From Zeimonas sp003577305 (GTDB lineage Bacteria; Pseudomonadota; Gammaproteobacteria; Burkholderiales; Burkholderiaceae_E), in assembly GCA_030263385.1 (NCBI GenBank), contig SZOX01000004.1, forward strand, positions 186,001-250,000: a stretch of DNA of 64,000 nt. Reading direction: 5' to 3'. This document shows positions 34,079 to 43,289 of this stretch, in pieces. A program made the position numbers and the translations under genes. Under the pieces are notes generated by a model that was not told the origin of the DNA, ran no database searches, and saw nothing but the letters and a program-made list of their open reading frames with translations. Position 1 is the first letter of the stretch, and every line of letters begins with the position of its first letter.

Positions 34079-35800
34079 TCATCGAGGAAGCGGCGCGCAG
34101 ATCGCCTCGAAGCGCGGATCGCCGTGCAGTGCGTCGAATGCGGGCGTGACGCGCAGGAATGGCAGGGAAGTCGACCGCTCCTTGACCGCCGCTGCGAGCG
34201 CCAGCAGTGCCTGCTCATGGCGCCCGGCGGCCACTGCGCTGCGAGCGAGCGACCAGCCCGGCACGCGCTGCTGTCGCGCGAGTCGTGCGAGCGCATCGTG
34301 ATGAGCGGCAGCCGTCTCGATGCGACCGGATGCGGCTTCGACGAGTGCCGCGTATTCGAGCCCGGCGACGTCGCCGCCGTGTTCGGGCCCGCACCCCGCC
34401 AGCGCTTCGCGCGCCGCATCGGCCTGCCCGGCGCACGCCAACGCCCACGCCAGGCGTAGCCGCGCCGGCCGGTGACCGGGCGCGAGCTCGAGCGTGCGCT
34501 GAAGTGCGCGCGCAGCGTCGGGCCAGCGCCGTTGCAGCATCATGTGATCGCCCAGATTCATGTTCACGCCGACGTCGAGCGGATCGACCAGCAGCGCCTG
34601 CTCGATCCACGCGCTGGCCTCGGCGAATTGACGACGCACCGCGTACACACTGGCAAGCTGGATCATCGCGAGCCCGTAACTCGGCAGCAGCGCCAGCGCG
34701 CGCCGCAGGTCGCGTTCCGCTGCGTCGAAGTCGAGCGCGAAGAAGAAGCGCAACGCCCCGCGCAGTGACAGGCCGATCCCGAGGTCCGGGTCGAGCCCGA
34801 GCGAACGCTCCAGATGCGCTTCGCACAAAGCGAGCAATTCGTCGGGCGTTGCCACCCCGTAGTGCATCAGCAGCAGCTCGCACTCGGCGCACGACGCCCA
34901 TGCCGGGGCGTAGTCGGGAACCGCGCTGGTCACGACCTCGAACGCCACGATCGCCTCGCGCAGGGCCGGCACGGTGCGCCGGCTCAGCAGGTGGCGACCG
35001 CGCAGATATTCACGCAGGGCCGTGGCATCGAGCGCCGGCGGGCTGCGGCCGGCTTCCCGGTCGCCCGTCAGGCGTGCGTGAATCGCCGCGGCGATGCGCT
35101 CGGCGATCTCGTTCTGGACGCCGATCAGATCCCGCAGCGTGCCCGTGTAGTCGCCCGCCCAAACGTGTGCGTCGGTGCGCGCGTCGACCAGCCGAGCGAT
35201 GACCTGCAGCCGATCGCCCGCCTGGATCACAGTCCCTTCGACCACCCACTCGACACCGGTTCGCTCGGCGATTTCGGACAGCGTGGCGCTGCCGTCCTTG
35301 AACCGCGAGGCCGTGGTGCGCGACAGGATGCGCACGCCGTGCAGGCCGCACAGACGAAGGCCCAACAGTTCGGTCACCCCATCGGCCACGAGCGCATCGG
35401 CACCGGCCTCGGCCGAGACCGGTCGGAAGGGCAGCACGATCAGCGACTCGCCCGGCGCCGGTACCCTGGACGTAGGCGCATGCGGATGCACCGCCGAGCG
35501 CACGCGGTAACCGCGCGTGGCGATCGTCTCGATGTGGATGGGTGTCCTCGGGTCGTCGCACAGCGCGCGACGCAACTGGCGGATGCAGCGCGTGAGCGCG
35601 TCTTCGGAGACGAAGCCGCGCGGCCACACCACTTCCTCGAGCTGCCGGCGCGAGCGCAATTCGCCGGCGTGGCGCGCGAGTTCCAGTAACACCTGCATCG
35701 CCTTGGGTTCGACGCGACGCGCTCCCGTAGGCCCGACGATACGGCCTTCCAACGGGAAAACGTCGTACGTTCCGATGCGGAAGCCTTTTTCGAGCGCCAT
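34079..35800 (-). CDS. Winged-helix regulator with TolB-like and TPR domains
   Basis: 573 aa. Residues 1-100 are an OmpR/CadC-type winged helix (RVEPKAMQVLLELARHAGEL, SEDALTRCIRQLRRALCDD, IETIATRGYRVR). Residues about 115-245 form the FlgO/TolB-like region often linked to such regulators (ESLIVLPFRPVS, WVVEGTVIQAGDRLQVIARL). TPR-like helices fill 265-560. No membrane helix, unlike CadC. ATG 35800 has GAGGA upstream; the open frame continues about 170 codons further but is unconserved. It is divergent from the large lipoprotein at 35901, its probable target. The C-terminus abuts the CheR-like remnant. Confidence 0.85.
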   Translation of the reverse strand: MALEKGFRIGTYDVFPLEGRIVGPTGARRVEPKAMQVLLELARHAGELRSRRQLEEVVWPRGFVSEDALTRCIRQLRRALCDDPRTPIHIETIATRGYRVRSAVHPHAPTSRVPAPGESLIVLPFRPVSAEAGADALVADGVTELLGLRLCGLHGVRILSRTTASRFKDGSATLSEIAERTGVEWVVEGTVIQAGDRLQVIARLVDARTDAHVWAGDYTGTLRDLIGVQNEIAERIAAAIHARLTGDREAGRSPPALDATALREYLRGRHLLSRRTVPALREAIVAFEVVTSAVPDYAPAWASCAECELLLMHYGVATPDELLALCEAHLERSLGLDPDLGIGLSLRGALRFFFALDFDAAERDLRRALALLPSYGLAMIQLASVYAVRRQFAEASAWIEQALLVDPLDVGVNMNLGDHMMLQRRWPDAARALQRTLELAPGHRPARLRLAWALACAGQADAAREALAGCGPEHGGDVAGLEYAALVEAASGRIETAAAHHDALARLARQQRVPGWSLARSAVAAGRHEQALLALAAAVKERSTSLPFLRVTPAFDALHGDPRFEAICAPLPR

Positions 35801-35900
35801 CGGCTTTTCCTCGGAAAAACATCGGCAAACCAGACTGTGCAGTGACTTACAGTGCCGGCAGAATCGGAATGTATCAAGCGCCGATTCCTGCGAGGGTGTC

Positions 35901-38537
35901 ATGGGACGCAGCTTCCACGAATGCATCGTTGCGGCAGCTGTTTTTCTTCTGTCGGCGCTTGTTGCAGGATGCGGTTCGGGCGGCGGGGAGCCTGCGGCGC
36001 TCGTGCCCGCCGGCTCGGACGCGGTGCAGGCGCAGGTGACCAAGGAGGGCGGCGCGCTCGAGCTGACCACGGCCGGCGGTGCGCGGCTGAAGCTGACCGT
36101 TCCGCCCGGTGCGCTGCACCTGCCCGCAACGATCGTCTTGCGCGAAGCCGCGCCACTGAGCGGTGCGCTCGCCACCTTCACGATCGAGCCTGCCGGAACC
36201 CGGCTCCATCTGCCGGCGACGCTGGAAGCCAGCTTTCCCGTGGAGCCCGATCCGGGCGTATCGCTCGGCGCGTGGTTCGGCACGCCCGACAGCCGCACCT
36301 CGATGCCGGGCACTTACGATGCCCGCAGGCGCACCTATACCTTCCAGAGCTGGTTTCTCGGCTACGCGGCGATCCCGGCGCCCGATGCCTCGGCGGCGGA
36401 TCCCAAGGGAATCGAGCGGGAGAAGTTGGTCCGAAGCGTGAAGGATCTGGCGGATCCGCGTGCTGCACCGTCCGGCAGCGACTTCATCAACGTCGGTCTG
36501 CTCAGTTGCGAGATTGAACTGACGAGCCTCGGAGAGCGCATCGAACGGGCGAAGCTCCTGCCGCTTTCGGGCGAATTGGCCAGTCAGCTGATCTCGCAGT
36601 TCAAGGCGACTCGCGATCGGTGCCAGGCTTCGAGCATCGACGACGAAGTGGCGAGAACCGTGGCGGTGACGACGCAACTGCAGGCGCTGGCCTGCGAGAA
36701 GTACAACGCGGCGAGCACGACCGCGCGGGTGCTGGCGGGCGCCACGTCGGCCGACGAGATGAATGCGCAACTGAAGCCGATCATCGCCGCGGCAGCGCTG
36801 GCAATGCACACCGGCGCCGATTGCGCCTCTGCGGACGACCTCGCCAGCGTGCTCGAGCCGGAGTTCTCCGATTTCCTCGACAACTATATCGATCGGGTCA
36901 ACGCGCCCGGTTTCCTCACCGACGACGCGCAGATCTGGCGGCAGGCATGGGCAGAGCAGGTCAAGGCGTACGACATCGCCGCGACGGCAGAGATGCTGAA
37001 CATGGAGAGTGCCGATCGGCAGGTCTGGACCGAAGTCCTGGCGCCGATCCTGCGGCAGTTGCGCAAGATCGCCTACGCCGCGTGCCGTGACGAGGAATTC
37101 CGAGAGGAGCGCTTCCTGGTCGACATCAACACCGGCGGCTGGCTGTTCGGCCACCCGGTGGTCAGTGACCCGGAATTGCCGCCATGGGCCGATTTCAGCG
37201 CCGACGACCTGCTCCGGGACATTCAGTTGTGTGCGTCGAGGCTGACTATCAGGACATATCCCCCGGTGACCGAAGGCGTCGAGGTGCACGAGGAGAAGAC
37301 CCTGGGTGGCGGCAATGCACCGGGCACGCATTCGGCCACTGCGCAAATGAGACTGGTTCCCGACGGTGCGATCCACCTGAGCGGCCCGATCCACGATTTC
37401 ACCTGCGGCAACCCCACCGGGAGCGCCAGGCCGGAGAACGCGACGGTCACGATCATGGCCGATGACCACGTGCTGGGCACCGTGTCATTGCAGGGCGCCT
37501 CGTTGCAGACGGTGCCGTTCGTGGCCTCGTTCAGTACGATCCTCGACACCCTGGCCTCGCCATCTTCGCAGCAAGGTGCCCCGTCGCGATTCAGGTTGCG
37601 CGTGCTGCGCAACGGCAGCGGCTGCGGCGGTACGCACGGCCCGGACAACTTCGAGTTGTTCTCGATCGACTTCGGGTCCGAAATGCCCCAGATCCTTGTC
37701 TCGGTCAGCGGCACGAATATGCTCAGACCAGGTGAGAGCTCACAATTCGTCGCCACCGTGGAAAACGCAAGCGACCCGTCTGTGGTCTGGAGCACCGACG
37801 GCGGGACGATCACGCAGAACGGGTACTACACGGCTCCGGCTGTGCCGGGTCGTTATGTAGTGACGGCGACCAGCGTCCAGGACCCGCAGAGATCGGGTAG
37901 CAGGATAGTGACCGTTCCTGGCGATGAAATCGCGCTGACCTTGTTGCCGGCCAGGCAGATTGGCACCACCCTCACCTCCGCCTACTCTAAACTGGAGACC
38001 TATCTGCTAGAGAGAGGTGAGCTAGCGTGTTTCGAATACCTCAGACTGTCGGCTCCCTTGAGCCCATCAGCCGGAGGTAGTGACACATTCGGCCCGCACG
38101 CCGATTGCGATGCAGTGATCTCCGCCACGATCTTCCGTTCGGAGCCCGGGTGGGGGGAAGCTCGGGTGGACCTGTGGGTGAGCGAACGGGATTTCCCCGC
38201 TACCGGCGGAACGTCACAAGGAAAGGCCGACCTGTACTTCCAGATGCAGACTACGCCGCGTCGCGTCCTCAAGATCGTCCTGGACGGATCGAACGTGATG
38301 CCTCGCCACAACGACGGATCGCAACTGAAATCCGGCGAACTCAGCGTGAGTATCGGACCAACGTTCGAAAGCGCAGCTCCAGTGGGGTTCTTCCGCAGCG
38401 TAGACGGAACCTTGTATGCCTCGGTCGGTACCGGTGACTCGGGGATGCTGGCCGTTTCAGTTCATCTCGGAATGGATTCGACCACCTACGGGCGATCCGG
38501 AACCTACAGTTTCGTCTTCAGTATCGTTCCCCAATAG
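35901..38537 (+). CDS. Large predicted lipoprotein with Ig-like domain
   Basis: 878 aa. Lipobox ending LSALVAGC at residue 24, so outer-membrane or periplasm-anchored. An N-terminal beta-rich domain (residues 45-160, with LKLTVPPGALHLPATIVL) resembles ZU5/IPT-type envelope domains. A helical middle follows, and an Ig-like/BIG2-type domain near residues 595-675 (SGTNMLRPGESSQFVATV, WSTDGGTITQNGYYTAP). The C-terminal 200 residues are beta-rich and unassigned. ATG 35901 is preceded by GAGGG. Function unknown; divergent regulator upstream. Confidence 0.8.
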   Translation: MGRSFHECIVAAAVFLLSALVAGCGSGGGEPAALVPAGSDAVQAQVTKEGGALELTTAGGARLKLTVPPGALHLPATIVLREAAPLSGALATFTIEPAGTRLHLPATLEASFPVEPDPGVSLGAWFGTPDSRTSMPGTYDARRRTYTFQSWFLGYAAIPAPDASAADPKGIEREKLVRSVKDLADPRAAPSGSDFINVGLLSCEIELTSLGERIERAKLLPLSGELASQLISQFKATRDRCQASSIDDEVARTVAVTTQLQALACEKYNAASTTARVLAGATSADEMNAQLKPIIAAAALAMHTGADCASADDLASVLEPEFSDFLDNYIDRVNAPGFLTDDAQIWRQAWAEQVKAYDIAATAEMLNMESADRQVWTEVLAPILRQLRKIAYAACRDEEFREERFLVDINTGGWLFGHPVVSDPELPPWADFSADDLLRDIQLCASRLTIRTYPPVTEGVEVHEEKTLGGGNAPGTHSATAQMRLVPDGAIHLSGPIHDFTCGNPTGSARPENATVTIMADDHVLGTVSLQGASLQTVPFVASFSTILDTLASPSSQQGAPSRFRLRVLRNGSGCGGTHGPDNFELFSIDFGSEMPQILVSVSGTNMLRPGESSQFVATVENASDPSVVWSTDGGTITQNGYYTAPAVPGRYVVTATSVQDPQRSGSRIVTVPGDEIALTLLPARQIGTTLTSAYSKLETYLLERGELACFEYLRLSAPLSPSAGGSDTFGPHADCDAVISATIFRSEPGWGEARVDLWVSERDFPATGGTSQGKADLYFQMQTTPRRVLKIVLDGSNVMPRHNDGSQLKSGELSVSIGPTFESAAPVGFFRSVDGTLYASVGTGDSGMLAVSVHLGMDSTTYGRSGTYSFVFSIVPQ

Positions 38538-38950
38538 CGCCTGGAGTGGAGATGAGGCACACTAGGCAGCCGTCGCGACGTGCGGTTGCACGACCAGTAC
38601 AGTGGCGCACGCTCGAAACGTCTCTTTGTATCATCGGCGCGCTTCGCAAGCTCAGAGTGCCAGGACCGAAAGATCAGAGGAAGGAGGGCGTTACCGTGAA
38701 GAAGACCCGGGAAATATGCCCGGTTCCACGTGCGCACGGATGAACTCGACGGTGACTGGTGGCGAATCATACCGACATGCGCCAACATCAAAAACGAATA
38801 CACCACAGGGTTTGCTCAAACTCCGGCATACGGGACCGCTATCCGGAGGCTGCGCGGTGGACCCGGATGGCCTGACATACCCTTGCCATAACGACCGGAG
38901 CTACGGGTTCGCGGCCGGTATCGGGAGTTCGGCGGACTCCCCAAACGGCT
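38538..38950. other. Gene-free convergent intergenic region
   Basis: 413 nt between the ends of the lipoprotein and DUF2249 genes. GC content looks lower than in the flanking genes. A good ribosome-binding site (GGAAGGAGGG) precedes GTG 38696, but the frame stops after 15 codons. I see no repeat, tRNA or conserved ORF. Confidence 0.6.
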
Positions 38951-39700
38951 CTACGTCTTCGCGACCTTCACTTTCCACACGTCGCCAGCCGCCTCCAGGT
39001 ACTCCCAGGCGAAGGGCTCGCGGCTTTCGGCCTCCATCTGGTAATAGAGCGGCTTCGGATCGTGATCGTTCGTGAAGACGAACGCCTCGCCCGCCTTCAG
39101 TTCATCGAACGCGCGAAAGACCATCTCGTGGCGCTCGGCCGGCGCATACGGGCGTATGTCGAACTCCCTGACCACTTCGACGGCGGTCGCAGACGGCCTG
39201 CTCTTCACCTTCTTGGTGATGTGAACCACGTACTCGCCCGGCTCGCTCTTCTTCGGGTTCCAGTCGTACTGGCCGTCGAGCTTCGCGCGGAATGCGTCCT
39301 GGACGAACTGCGGGTCCTGCGCGGTGACGATCTCCATCGTATGGCCTTCTTCCATCATGCCGTAGCGATGGAAGATCACGTGCTTCCAGTCTTTCTCCTC
39401 GATCCTGCGCAGGTCCATCAGCGTGGAGACGTCGGTGAACTCGCGTCCTTTCGAGGCTTCGGTGCGCGTCACCTTCACTTTCCAGTCGATACCGCCGCGC
39501 TGCAGGTATTCCCAGCCGACCACGTCGCCGTGAATCGAGCGGAATTCGTAGCAGAGCGGCAGCGGATCGTGATCGTTGATGAACACGAAACTCTCGCCGA
39601 CCGGCAACTCCTTGAACATCTTCAGGAGCATCGTGTGCCGCTCGATCGGCACGAACACACGCACGTCGAGCGCTTCGAGCTGTCCGGAATCGCCTGTCAT
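38951..39700 (-). CDS. DUF2249 protein with two full and one degenerate repeat
   Basis: 249 aa. The N- and C-terminal parts are each a DUF2249 domain: LDVRVFVPIERHTMLLKMF with NDHDPLPLCYEF, and FDIRPYAPAERHEMVFRAF with NDHDPKPLYYQM, both ending in WKVKV. The middle section (residues 90-165) looks like a third copy that has lost the NDHDP motif (VTAQDPQFVQ). DUF2249 proteins are often near hemerythrins and denitrification or redox genes; a hemerythrin lies 6 kb away. Function unknown; the His/Asp motif may bind metal or a small molecule. Confidence 0.85.
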   Translation of the reverse strand: MTGDSGQLEALDVRVFVPIERHTMLLKMFKELPVGESFVFINDHDPLPLCYEFRSIHGDVVGWEYLQRGGIDWKVKVTRTEASKGREFTDVSTLMDLRRIEEKDWKHVIFHRYGMMEEGHTMEIVTAQDPQFVQDAFRAKLDGQYDWNPKKSEPGEYVVHITKKVKSRPSATAVEVVREFDIRPYAPAERHEMVFRAFDELKAGEAFVFTNDHDPKPLYYQMEAESREPFAWEYLEAAGDVWKVKVAKT

Positions 39701-39806
39701 GCTGTCCTCCTGCAGGGAACTCCCGGCCGATTCTCGACCAGAACGGCGCGATCCGCCGCTATCCCCTTGCGGGGCAACGTGGATACCGGACTTTCCGGAT
39801 GCCGGG

Positions 39807-40724
39807 TCAGTTTCCGAAATCGGCGCGCGCCGACCAGGCGCGTTTGCGCACCTTCAGGGCGTCGATGCGGGCCCGGCCGATCCGCTCGAGGTAGGCTTCG
39901 CGGTCACGTGTGCCGATGACCCAGTCGTGCAGCCAGGCTTCGAATTGCGCCCGCGTGCGGGTCGCCTCGTGGTACTCGCGGTAATACGCGTTGTCGCGGT
40001 TGTAGCAGCCCTGCACCGGCGAGGGATGCGCCCCGCAGGGCGCCTCGACCACCGCGCAGACGAGAAAGCCGGGAACAACAGTGCGGTTGGGGTCGCTCGC
40101 GATCACCCTGGACGGCACGATTTCCTCGGCGATCACGATGACGCGCCGTGCGGCGTGTACCGCATCGGGCAGAACTCCGAGATTGCCCCAGACGTGCGCG
40201 TTGCCCGCCGGGTCTGCGCGCTGCGCCTGCACGATCGTCACGTCGGGCACGATCGCGCGCACCGCGCGCATCGTCTCGCCGGTGAACGGCGCCTCGAACT
40301 CGGTGATGTCGGGATTGCGGGCCGCCACGTCCGAGCCGCCGGCAGTGTGGGTCGGCAGGAACGGCACCCCGAGCGCTGCCGCGTGCAACGCCAGCGCCAG
40401 CGTGAAGTTGGTGTGGTCGATCATTTCGACCCGATTCGGCACGCCCTCCTCGATCGCCCGCCGGAAGTTGTACGCCGAGCCCATCATCACGTTTCCGACC
40501 CAGGCAGCCATCACGCGGCGCACGCATCCGGCCCCGATCATCTGGTCGAACAGGATGTCGGAGATCGGGCCGACGAGCGTGAGATCGCGCTTGCCCTGCC
40601 GGATGATCTCGTGACCGGCGGCGAACGGGATCATGCTCTCGAGCTGCAGGCCGAGCGCGACGCTCGCGCCGTCGGGCACGAAGCGCTCGACCGCTTCGCG
40701 CAGCGTGACGAGCTTGGCTTTCAT
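39807..40724 (-). CDS. CoA-transferase family I, subunit A
   Basis: 305 aa. Begins MKAKLVTLREAVERFVPDGA and contains the family-I alpha pattern GPISDILFDQMIGAGCVRRV and a VQGCYNRDNAYYREYH tail close to glutaconate CoA-transferase GctA-like proteins. With subunit B it moves CoA between carboxylic acids. ATG 40724 overlaps the subunit B stop by 4 bp, fixing the start although the frame is open upstream. Confidence 0.88.
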   Translation of the reverse strand: MKAKLVTLREAVERFVPDGASVALGLQLESMIPFAAGHEIIRQGKRDLTLVGPISDILFDQMIGAGCVRRVMAAWVGNVMMGSAYNFRRAIEEGVPNRVEMIDHTNFTLALALHAAALGVPFLPTHTAGGSDVAARNPDITEFEAPFTGETMRAVRAIVPDVTIVQAQRADPAGNAHVWGNLGVLPDAVHAARRVIVIAEEIVPSRVIASDPNRTVVPGFLVCAVVEAPCGAHPSPVQGCYNRDNAYYREYHEATRTRAQFEAWLHDWVIGTRDREAYLERIGRARIDALKVRKRAWSARADFGN

Positions 40725-41467
40725 CGGGTCCAGAACCCCTGGCGATCGTAGCTGCGCATGGCGCGCAGTTCGTGCCGCGTGGGCGGCGGTGTCGGGTGCA
40801 CCTGCGGCGAAACCTGCAGCGGCCACCCGGTATTGGCGAGCACTTCCTCGACCGTCGTTCCGGGATGGTGCGAGTGCAGATACGCCTCGCCGGCAGGCGA
40901 GAACCTCAGCACGGCCCGGGTGGTGATCACCGCCGCCGGCCCGCCCCCGGCGAGCCGCCCGGTGTGCGACGCACCGAACCCGGGGCTGGTCACGTAGTGC
41001 ACTTTTTCGGGCAGGCGGAATTTTCGGTGATCGAGCAGCGCGACGAAACGCTGCGAAAGTGCCGCGATGTCGCAGGCGCCGCCGCTGCCCGGCAGGCGGA
41101 TCGTTCTTCCCGAAGCATCGCGGACTTCGGTGGAATTCAGGTTGCCGTGGCGATCGACTTCGGCCGCGCCGAGAAAGCCCAGGCTCACGCGGCCGCTTTG
41201 CAGCAGCGCCATGCATTCGAGCATCCCCAGGCAGGAGAGCGCGCCGGTGATGTTCGGTCCGTCCGACATCGTGTAGAGCAACTCGCGCGCCGGCGTATCG
41301 CGCAGGATGCCGTTCTCGAAAACGCCCACGGCGCCCGGCGCATGGGTGTTCTTCGCAACCACGAACGCGATCAGCGGCAGGCGCATGCCGACGAAGACCA
41401 CGTCGCCGTCGCGGATCTCGCGCGCAGCCGCAGCGACCATCAGCTCGGCAGCGGTGTAGTCGTCCAT
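40721..41467 (-). CDS. CoA-transferase family I, subunit B
   Basis: 248 aa from ATG 41467. A GTG at 41485 overlapping the stop of the upstream glutaredoxin-like gene (GTGA) is an equally good start and would add six residues. Catalytic Glu in VFENGILRDTP, glycine loop LPGSGGACDIAALS, and a ketoacid-transferase-type ending. Substrate unknown; related to glutaconate or 3-oxoacid transferases. Confidence 0.87.
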   Translation of the reverse strand: MDDYTAAELMVAAAAREIRDGDVVFVGMRLPLIAFVVAKNTHAPGAVGVFENGILRDTPARELLYTMSDGPNITGALSCLGMLECMALLQSGRVSLGFLGAAEVDRHGNLNSTEVRDASGRTIRLPGSGGACDIAALSQRFVALLDHRKFRLPEKVHYVTSPGFGASHTGRLAGGGPAAVITTRAVLRFSPAGEAYLHSHHPGTTVEEVLANTGWPLQVSPQVHPTPPPTRHELRAMRSYDRQGFWTR

Positions 41468-41481
41468 ACCGGTTCGCGTGC

Positions 41482-41850
41482 TCACGCGCTCAGCAGGCGT
41501 TTCAGCTCGCCGCTGGCGAGCAGGCGCCCGAGGTCTTCGGCACCCCCGATCAGCATGCCTCCGACGAAGACCATCGGAAAGGTCGGCCATCCGGTCCACA
41601 TCTTCAGTGCGTTGCGGCGTCGCCAATCGCTGAAGTAATTGCCGTAGGAGAGGTAGTGATACGGTATGCCCGCCGTATCGAGCATCCGGCGCGCCTTGCG
41701 TGGAAACGGGTTCTGCGCCATGCCCACGACCAGTACGGGGTGCTCGTGCATCGCGGCCTGCACTTCCTGCACGATCGCCGCATGGTGGCCGGCGACGCGC
41801 TCGCGTATGGCCGGATGGATCCGTGATTCGTCGAGTACGCTGCGTGGCAT
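41482..41850 (-). CDS. Glutaredoxin-like protein lacking active-site cysteines
   Basis: 122 aa. Glutaredoxin fold evidence: VLVVGMAQNPFPRKARRML as beta1-alpha1, cis-proline in WPTFPMVFVGGMLIGGAEDL. The position of CPYC or CGFS reads NPFP, so both catalytic cysteines are absent, and no other cysteine is present. GGAGG lies just before ATG 41850. It is the first gene of an operon with the CoA-transferase pair. It cannot do thiol chemistry; a scaffold or regulatory role is possible. Confidence 0.82.
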   Translation of the reverse strand: MPRSVLDESRIHPAIRERVAGHHAAIVQEVQAAMHEHPVLVVGMAQNPFPRKARRMLDTAGIPYHYLSYGNYFSDWRRRNALKMWTGWPTFPMVFVGGMLIGGAEDLGRLLASGELKRLLSA

Positions 41851-41895
41851 GGAATTCCTCCACCCCGTAGCGTAACGCACTCGCGCAGCCGCTCG

Positions 41896-43254
41896 TCAGC
41901 GTGTTGTCGCGATCAGGTGCCGGGCGAGCGCGTGCCAGGCGGGCAGCGACGTGGGATCGTTCGCCGAGTTGCCGGCCACCGGAGTCGAGGCGAAGCGTGC
42001 AATGACCATTTCGGCCGCGGGATCGACGTACAGCGTCTGCCCGTGCACTCCGCGTGCCATGAAAGCACCGTGCTCGTTGTGCGTCACCCACCACATGTTG
42101 CGGTAGGACCAGCCCGGGAGCAATCGGTAGCCGGCCCGCGCGAAGTCGGCCGGATTGCCACCGCGCCGGATATCGGCCACCGCCATCGCCGGGATGATCT
42201 GACGGCCGTTGAAAGCGCCGTTGTTGCGGATCATTTCGCCGAAGCGGGCGAGGTCGCGCAAACCGGTACTGAGCCCCCCGCCGGCGAACGGAGTCCCGAT
42301 CGAATCCACGGACATGTAGGCATCCTGCTCGGCGCCGAGCCGGCTCCAGATGCGCTCCGAGAGCAACTGCGCGACCGACCGGCCCGTCACGCGGGCAATG
42401 ATCCAGCCGAGCGCATCGGTGTTCGCGGTGCGGTAAGCGAAAGCTGCGCCATGCGCACCCCGGGGCTTCACCGTCTGCAGGAACTCGTAATAGCCACGCG
42501 GACCGGTGTAGTCCTTCGGCTTGGGCAGCGGGTTACCGGCTGCGGCGTGCAACCAGATCTCGGCCGTCGGGTCAGCGTAGTCTTCACTGAAGCTGATGCC
42601 GGTGGTCATGTCCATCACCTGCCGGACGGTGGCGCTACCGAAGGCCGAGGCAGCCAGCTCGGGCACGTAGCTGTCGACCCGCCGGTCCGGATCCAGCCGG
42701 CCTTCGGCCACCAGCGTCGCTGCCAGCGTGCCCACGAAAGTCTTCGTCACCGACATCAGGCCGTGCTGGCCTTCCGGGCCGAGCACGCCGAAGTAACGCT
42801 CGTAGACGATGCGCCCCCTGTGCAGGACGACGATGCCGTCGGTGTAGTTGGCATCGAGGGACTCTCGCCAGGTCATCGTCCGCTGCGCACCCAGCGGCGT
42901 GAACGTCAGGCTGTCGATGTCGTCGCGCAGCGCGGTCGGCAGCACCGCCACCGGGCCCAGGCCCCGCGAAACGTTCACGGTGGGCATGAGTTGACGGAAG
43001 TTCGAGACGCTCCAGCGCAGCGCCGGGAAACGCCAGTACGAACCGTCTTCGAAGCGCACGATGCGGTCCGGCGGCGGCGGCGAGCCGACCATCCAGCCGA
43101 GCTTCGCGGGATCGCTCGCCCGGGCGTCGGGGTAAGTGTCGGGCCGATCGGAAGACGCGGCGGTCGTGCCCGAGGCAAGCGCCAGCGCCAGCGAGGCAGC
43201 CACGATCAGGAACTTCGGTCTTTGCGCCGGCGACACTGGATTCTCCGCAGGCAA
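41896..43254 (-). CDS. Serine hydrolase, beta-lactamase/NylB-like
   Basis: 452 aa with a signal peptide (FLIVAASLALALASG). Class C beta-lactamase fold: nucleophile in SVTK (Ser168, Lys171), tyrosine motif YRTAN and C-terminal HGQTLYVDP. The segment DGIVVLHRGRIVYERYFG resembles 6-aminohexanoate-dimer hydrolase and esterase EstB relatives more than true lactamases. Periplasmic amidase or esterase activity is likely; substrate unknown. Confidence 0.85.
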   Translation of the reverse strand: MPAENPVSPAQRPKFLIVAASLALALASGTTAASSDRPDTYPDARASDPAKLGWMVGSPPPPDRIVRFEDGSYWRFPALRWSVSNFRQLMPTVNVSRGLGPVAVLPTALRDDIDSLTFTPLGAQRTMTWRESLDANYTDGIVVLHRGRIVYERYFGVLGPEGQHGLMSVTKTFVGTLAATLVAEGRLDPDRRVDSYVPELAASAFGSATVRQVMDMTTGISFSEDYADPTAEIWLHAAAGNPLPKPKDYTGPRGYYEFLQTVKPRGAHGAAFAYRTANTDALGWIIARVTGRSVAQLLSERIWSRLGAEQDAYMSVDSIGTPFAGGGLSTGLRDLARFGEMIRNNGAFNGRQIIPAMAVADIRRGGNPADFARAGYRLLPGWSYRNMWWVTHNEHGAFMARGVHGQTLYVDPAAEMVIARFASTPVAGNSANDPTSLPAWHALARHLIATTR

Positions 43255-43289
43255 AGTGATGGAGTGCGGTGTTCGTTGCTCGTGGGCGA

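Noticed and set aside
35801..36313. N-terminal extension of the TPR regulator
   Set aside because: Lies antisense to the start of the lipoprotein gene and shows no domain; the winged helix begins just after ATG 35800.
38546..38743. 65-codon plus-strand ORF after the lipoprotein gene
   Set aside because: No ribosome-binding site at its start, no recognisable motif and composition unlike neighbouring proteins.
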